From NCBI GenBank assembly GCA_013297875.1, contig JAAFIW010000011.1, positions 62,001-126,000 on the forward strand: a stretch of 64,000 nucleotides of DNA, given 5' to 3'. Each line of letters starts with the position of its first letter. Position 1 is the stretch's first letter. Under the pieces are notes generated by a model. That model was not told where the DNA came from, did no database searches, and saw only the letters and a list, made by a program, of their open reading frames with translations. The position numbers and the translations under genes are program-made. Source of the stretch: Comamonadaceae bacterium (GTDB lineage Bacteria > Pseudomonadota > Gammaproteobacteria > Burkholderiales > Burkholderiaceae_C). Shown piece after piece: positions 60,551 to 64,000 of the stretch.

Positions 60551-61179
60551 TCACTCTGTATGACTGTGCCACCGCCCCCAGCCCGCGCCGCGCACGCATC
60601 TTGCTGGCCGAGAAGGGCGTGACGCACCACACCATCCAGGTGGATTTGAAAAGCGGCGAGCAAATGGGCCAGGCCTTCCGCGCCATCAACCCGCAATGCA
60701 CGGTGCCCGCGTTGCAGACGGAAGAAGGCCAAGTGTTCACCGACAACGCCGCCATTGCCGCCTACATCGAGGCCCGCTTTCCGCAGCCACCGCTGATGGG
60801 CACCACCCCGCAAGACAAGGCCGAGATCGCCAGCTGGCAATGGCGCGTGGAGTTTGAAGGCCTGCTGGCCATTGCCGAAACCCTGCGCAACAGCTCCCCC
60901 GCCATGGCCAACCGCGCCTTGCCCGGCCCGGTGGATTACGCACAGATTCCGCAGCTGGCAGAGCGCGGCCAGGCCCGTGTACAGCAGTTTTTTGCCACGC
61001 TGAATCAACGACTGGAAGGGCGCGCGTTTCTTGCAGCAAACCAGTTCAGCATTGCCGACATCACCGCTGTGGTGGCCGTGGACTTTGCGCGCGTCGTCAA
61101 AGTGAAACCGGGCGAGCAGCATCCGCATCTGGTGCGCTGGCGGGCGGCGATGGCGGAGCGGGCGTCAATAGCGCTTTAA
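60547..61179 (+). CDS. Glutathione S-transferase family protein
   Basis: A 210-aa GST. The thioredoxin-like N-terminal domain starts MITLYDCATAPSPRRARILL with a Ser at the usual active-site area and has NPQCTVPALQTEEGQ and FTDNAAIAAYIEARFP (glutathione-binding loop and helix). The alpha-helical C-terminal domain ends AANQFSIADITAVVAVDFAR, a conserved folding box. It overlaps yghU by 4 bp. Substrates are unknown; the pair suggests thiol-dependent detoxification or stress handling. Confidence 0.93.
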   Translation: MITLYDCATAPSPRRARILLAEKGVTHHTIQVDLKSGEQMGQAFRAINPQCTVPALQTEEGQVFTDNAAIAAYIEARFPQPPLMGTTPQDKAEIASWQWRVEFEGLLAIAETLRNSSPAMANRALPGPVDYAQIPQLAERGQARVQQFFATLNQRLEGRAFLAANQFSIADITAVVAVDFARVVKVKPGEQHPHLVRWRAAMAERASIAL

Positions 61180-61414
61180 GCCACCGGAGAGGGCTTGAAG
61201 TGCTAGAAAAGGCTATTTGTGGGCCATCAGCCATTAATAGCAGGCAAGAGCCTGCGTCGTCGTCACGCCTTGCCAGCCCACCCCATGACGACCCACTTGG
61301 GCGCGTCCAACTACTGTTTCTAGGATCATGTGTCGTGTGGCCGACAGACGGACTGCCAGCGCCACCGTCAATATCGCATTCTCATTATTTGCAAGCCAAC
61401 TTCTGGAGACCCAC

Positions 61415-61939
61415 ATGAAAACCCTGATCGACCATTTGGCGCAGTACGGCGCTTACCACCGCGACCCGCGCAACATTCACACCCACCTGGTGGGCGTGCC
61501 GATGATCGTGATGGCTGTGGTGATCTTGTTGTCACGCCCGGTGCTTGACATGGCGGGCCTGCCGCTGAGCCCGGCGGTGCTGGCGGCGCTGGTGGCCAGC
61601 GCGTTTTACCTGCGGCTGGACCTGCGCTTTGGCGCGGTGATGGTGGCGGTGTTGGCGGCCATGCTGTGGGGCGGCCAGTGGCTGGCGGCGCAGGGTATGG
61701 CGCTGTGGCTGGGTGCCGGTGTGGGGCTGTTCGTTGTGGGTTGGGTGATCCAGTTTGTGGGCCACCATTTCGAAGGCAAAAAACCGGCCTTTGTCGACGA
61801 TCTGGTGGGCCTGTTGATTGGCCCGTTGTTTGTGATGGCCGATATGGCTTTTGCAATGGGCTTGCGGCCCGAGGTGCAACGCGCCATTGAAGCGCGGGTG
61901 GGGCCGGTGCGTTTGCGCAGCGATTCGGCGGTGGTTTAG
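61415..61939 (+). CDS. Mpo1/YGL010w-like (DUF962) membrane protein
   Basis: A 174-aa membrane protein related to yeast Mpo1, an Fe(II)-dependent dioxygenase acting in alpha-oxidation of 2-hydroxy fatty acids. Its likely metal ligands are present: AYHRDPRNIHTHLVGVPMI at the N-terminus and FVGHHFEGKKPAFVDDLVGL near the end, with four hydrophobic helices between. The ATG at 61415 has CTGGAG 7 bp upstream; longer starts (61328) lack similarity. Activity in this organism is inferred from the family only. Confidence 0.9.
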   Translation: MKTLIDHLAQYGAYHRDPRNIHTHLVGVPMIVMAVVILLSRPVLDMAGLPLSPAVLAALVASAFYLRLDLRFGAVMVAVLAAMLWGGQWLAAQGMALWLGAGVGLFVVGWVIQFVGHHFEGKKPAFVDDLVGLLIGPLFVMADMAFAMGLRPEVQRAIEARVGPVRLRSDSAVV

Positions 61940-61948
61940 ATCCCCTAA

Positions 61949-61979
61949 GCAGAAAAATACACGGCAACTGTTTTTCTGC
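61949..61979 (+). terminator. Probable terminator after the Mpo1-like gene
   Basis: A perfect 9-bp stem GCAGAAAAA / TTTTTCTGC with a 13-base loop, 9 bp after the stop. The T-run is inside the stem arm rather than after it, so this is moderate evidence. Confidence 0.45.
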
Positions 61980-62034
61980 CGCGAGCGCGTACAGGTGGTA
62001 AAAATGCGCACCTGTTTTGCTCACCTCCTACTCA

Positions 62035-62712
62035 ATGACTGAAAGCCAAGCCCGAGACGATATTTGCCGCGCCGGGCGCAGCCTGTTTGCACGCGGCTAT
62101 GCCCATGGCACTGACGGCAACATCAGCATACGCCTGGACGACGGTTTTTTAATCACCCCTGCCGACGCCTGCCTGGGTAACCTGGATCCCACGCAGCTGT
62201 GCCGCGTGTCGCTCACCGGCCAGCACACCAGCGGCCCCAGCCCGAGCAATGCCTTGGGCTTGCACCGGCGCATTTACCAGGCCACGCACGACGCCGCACC
62301 GCGCTGTGTGGTGCACACGCACAGCAGCCACATGGTGGCCCTGAGCCTGATGAACATACCCTTGCTGGGGCCAGGTGGCCATGCCGAATTGCTGCCACCG
62401 CTGACCCCGTACTTTGTGATGAAAGTAGGCCGGGTGCCCCTGATGGCCTACCACCGCCCGGGCGCGCCCAAAGGTGCGCAGGTGGTGGCGCAAGCCATTG
62501 CGGCCTACCTGTCGCACGGCATCAGCCTGCGCGCTGTCATGCTGCCTGGCACAGGAGCCTATGTGTGGAACCAGACAACGGTGGGTGCGATGGCGGCCCT
62601 GGAAGAGCTGGAAGAAACCGCCCGGCTGTGGCTGCTGGCCGGTTGCAAACCCACCGGCCTGGCGGACGCGCAGCTGGAGGAGTTGCGGCAAACCTTTGGG
62701 GCTAGCTGGTAG
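62035..62712 (+). CDS. Class II aldolase/adducin family protein, OtnC-like, lacking key residues
   Basis: A 225-aa class II aldolase-fold protein most like 3-oxo-tetronate-4-phosphate decarboxylase (OtnC/YgbL): GTDGNISIRLDDGFLITPAD, ACLGNLDPTQLCRVS, VVHTHSSHMVALS and YFVMKVGRVPLMAYHRPG. Two zinc-ligand histidines (HTH) are kept. The catalytic Glu of the PSKE-type motif is absent (PSPSNALGLH) and the usual NHG near residue 175 reads PGTGAYVWN, so the third His is missing. It may therefore be inactive or do different chemistry. The ATG at 62035 is used. Its end overlaps the convergent EI24 gene by 11 bp. Confidence 0.85.
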   Translation: MTESQARDDICRAGRSLFARGYAHGTDGNISIRLDDGFLITPADACLGNLDPTQLCRVSLTGQHTSGPSPSNALGLHRRIYQATHDAAPRCVVHTHSSHMVALSLMNIPLLGPGGHAELLPPLTPYFVMKVGRVPLMAYHRPGAPKGAQVVAQAIAAYLSHGISLRAVMLPGTGAYVWNQTTVGAMAALEELEETARLWLLAGCKPTGLADAQLEELRQTFGASW

Positions 62713-63610
62713 TCGTGTTGCCGGGTGGTTGGGGTAAGGCGGGAGCGGCGGGAACCGGTTCAGGCCAGATTTGCGCGCCCGCCTCGGCCGCCTTTTGCGC
62801 GGCATCAGCCTGTGCCTGTTCGCGCCGGAGCGTTTCCAGCGCCGACAGGCAATAGTGCGAAAACCACAGCGAGGAAAACGCAAACACCAGGGTGTAAATC
62901 CAGATGGCCAGCGGAATCAGCACCACAAACGCGGCCACAAACACCACGCCCGATGCCCATACGATGCTGGGTGCCGCGCCCAGGTAACCGGTAATGACGC
63001 CAATGCCCAGCAGCGGCCCCCGGTGGCGGCGAAAAATCTCTTTGCGTTCTTGCGGGCTGGCATGCTCGGCCAGGGCATCAAAACTCATCACCCGGTAGGT
63101 CAGCCAGCCCCAGATCAGGGGCGGCAAAATCAGTACCAGCGGCGGCACAAACCACAGCGGAATCGAGACCACCACGGCCAGCACGGCCAGGGCCGTGGAG
63201 CCGAGCGACCACGCCACACTGGTGGCAAACCCCGCGCCCTTTTTGCGCTCCAGCGCGTCAAAGCGTCGCTGCGCTACCAGCCGCACCAGCGCCGGTGTCA
63301 TCAGCAGCGCCACCACCAGCAGCGACAGCATCACCACCAGCGGCATGAGGGCCACCACAATCACCAGCGGCGCCAGCACCGCCTTGATGCCGCCCATCCC
63401 GATGCCTTGCAGCCAGTTCCACAGCCCCGTCAGCCAGGTGTAGGCATCCAGCGCGCTGCGCACCGACTGCAAGGCCGAATCCCACAGCAAATACCACGCC
63501 CCCAGGCCAACTGCGACCATCAACACCAGCGGCAACAGCGACAAGGCAATCACCTGCGGGTGCAGGCAGTAGGCAGCGGCGCGCCAGAAAGAATTCATCA
63601 GCAGGTTCAT
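62702..63610 (-). CDS. EI24 domain-containing membrane protein
   Basis: A 302-aa inner-membrane protein of the EI24/CysZ-like family. It has about six hydrophobic segments (VIALSLLPLVLMVAVGLGAW; IVVALMPLVVMLSLLVVALL; GSTALAVLAVVVSIPLWFVP; VVFVAAFVVLIPLAIWIYTL) and the family-typical TYRVMSFDALAEHASPQER. The C-terminal tail is Ala/Pro/Gln-rich. CysZ relatives are sulfate channels, but most Burkholderiales EI24 proteins are uncharacterised. The ATG at 63610 (MNLLMNSFWRAAAYCL) is chosen; upstream codons look non-coding. Confidence 0.88.
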   Translation of the reverse strand: MNLLMNSFWRAAAYCLHPQVIALSLLPLVLMVAVGLGAWYLLWDSALQSVRSALDAYTWLTGLWNWLQGIGMGGIKAVLAPLVIVVALMPLVVMLSLLVVALLMTPALVRLVAQRRFDALERKKGAGFATSVAWSLGSTALAVLAVVVSIPLWFVPPLVLILPPLIWGWLTYRVMSFDALAEHASPQERKEIFRRHRGPLLGIGVITGYLGAAPSIVWASGVVFVAAFVVLIPLAIWIYTLVFAFSSLWFSHYCLSALETLRREQAQADAAQKAAEAGAQIWPEPVPAAPALPQPPGNTTTS

Positions 63611-63683
63611 GGGGCGCAGGATAACGCTGCCCGGTGGCTTATCGGCTGGCCCAGGTAGCTTGTGTTGCATACACAGATCTTTC

Positions 63684-63739
63684 GCTACTGATTCAATAGC
63701 TGCCTGTGCAGTATTTGCATGGGCTGGTGGCCGAAATGA
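63684..63739 (-). repeat. Dispersed repeat A (reverse orientation)
   Basis: CTACTGATTCAATAGCTGCC, TGTGCAGTATTTGCATGGGC and TGGTGGCCGAAATGA, ending at the stop of the ABC ATPase gene. Confidence 0.8.
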
Positions 63740-64000
63740 TCAAATGCGGATGCCACTGCCACTCAAATGCAGTACCCGATCCGCCCGCGCAGCCGCCGCC
63801 TGCGAGTGCGTGACCAGCACCAGCGCGGCACCGTGTTCGCGGGTTTGGGCCAGCAGCACGTCCAGCACCTTGGCCGAGGTGGTCGGATCCAGGTTGCCGG
63901 TGGGCTCGTCGGCCAGCAGCAGGGCAGGGCGGTGCACCAGCGCCCGGGCAATTGCTACGCGCTGCAACTGGCCGCCTGACAGCTGCTGCGGCAGCCGCGC
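63740..64000 (-). CDS. ABC transporter ATP-binding protein, C-terminal part
   Basis: The gene runs off the right edge; the last 86 or so residues are visible. They contain the ABC signature [27 protein letters not shown] (Walker B) and [16 protein letters not shown] (D-loop), then [20 protein letters not shown] with the switch His. The form is of the MacB/LolD/YbbA export-type ATPases. Which substrate or partner cannot be told without the rest. Confidence 0.93.
   Translation of the reverse strand, partial: ARLPQQLSGGQLQRVAIARALVHRPALLLADEPTGNLDPTTSAKVLDVLLAQTREHGAALVLVTHSQAAAARADRVLHLSGSGIRI

Overview
The window looks like a chromosomal segment of a GC-rich betaproteobacterium, most likely Burkholderiales/Comamonadaceae (Rhodoferax/Polaromonas-like). 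This rests on family content: two Bug-type (tripartite tricarboxylate) binding proteins, a LuxI / RsaM-like / LuxR quorum-sensing locus in Burkholderiales order, a fused ATP-grasp/alpha-E protein beside a transglutaminase, and about 18 copies of a dispersed repeat with core GCTCAAGCAGCTAT. No tRNA, rRNA, IS transposase, phage gene or CRISPR array was seen.

Layout. 1-2968: end of an Lhr-type helicase, recR, a MAPEG protein and a Tat-exported NMT1-like binding protein. 3072-10636 (minus): a large SF1 helicase with RelE/ParE-like and ankyrin parts, a RidA-family protein, a transglutaminase and a fused ATP-grasp/alpha-E protein. 10795-34912: an island built around two paralogous, repeat-rich giant proteins (1321 and 2990 aa). 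Between them lie a TPR/GT41 (O-GlcNAc-transferase-like) enzyme, a hybrid histidine kinase and an AraC-type response regulator; after the larger one come a TIGR03032-GNAT fusion and a glycosyltransferase. 35105-38138: quorum sensing, with luxI followed by a receiver-like gene, an RsaM/DUF4902 gene and divergent luxR; a perfect lux-box-like palindrome precedes luxI and a near copy lies behind luxR. 38312-41741 (minus): dienelactone hydrolase, Bug protein and a COG3146 acyltransferase interrupted in frame by two repeat families. 41750-48161 (plus): nadE-glnB, ligA, a carboxymuconolactone-decarboxylase-family gene whose 3' end is fused to a second copy of the ligA end, and an MFS transporter. 48229-52428 (minus): exported methyltransferase, a TPR protein with a dead trypsin fold, and a lipoprotein nucleotidase. 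52627-59573: a catabolic cluster (sugar isomerase, DUF993, Gfo/Idh/MocA, Bug protein) with a TetR regulator and a divergent ThDP enzyme; an identical 24-bp operator lies at both ends of tetR. 59681-64000: yghU and a GST, an Mpo1-like protein, a class II aldolase homologue lacking key residues, an EI24 protein and the end of an ABC ATPase.

The most unusual content is the giant-protein island. Both giants are assembled from a module of exactly five FG-GAP-like calcium-loop repeats plus one Ig-like domain (two modules in one, four in the other), share the same C-terminal end and have no N-terminal signal peptide. The larger gene lies between direct copies of a composite repeat. A second theme is repeat invasion of coding sequence: the dispersed repeats lie in frame inside nadE, ligA, the ATP-grasp gene and the COG3146 gene, and supply stop codons to at least two other genes.
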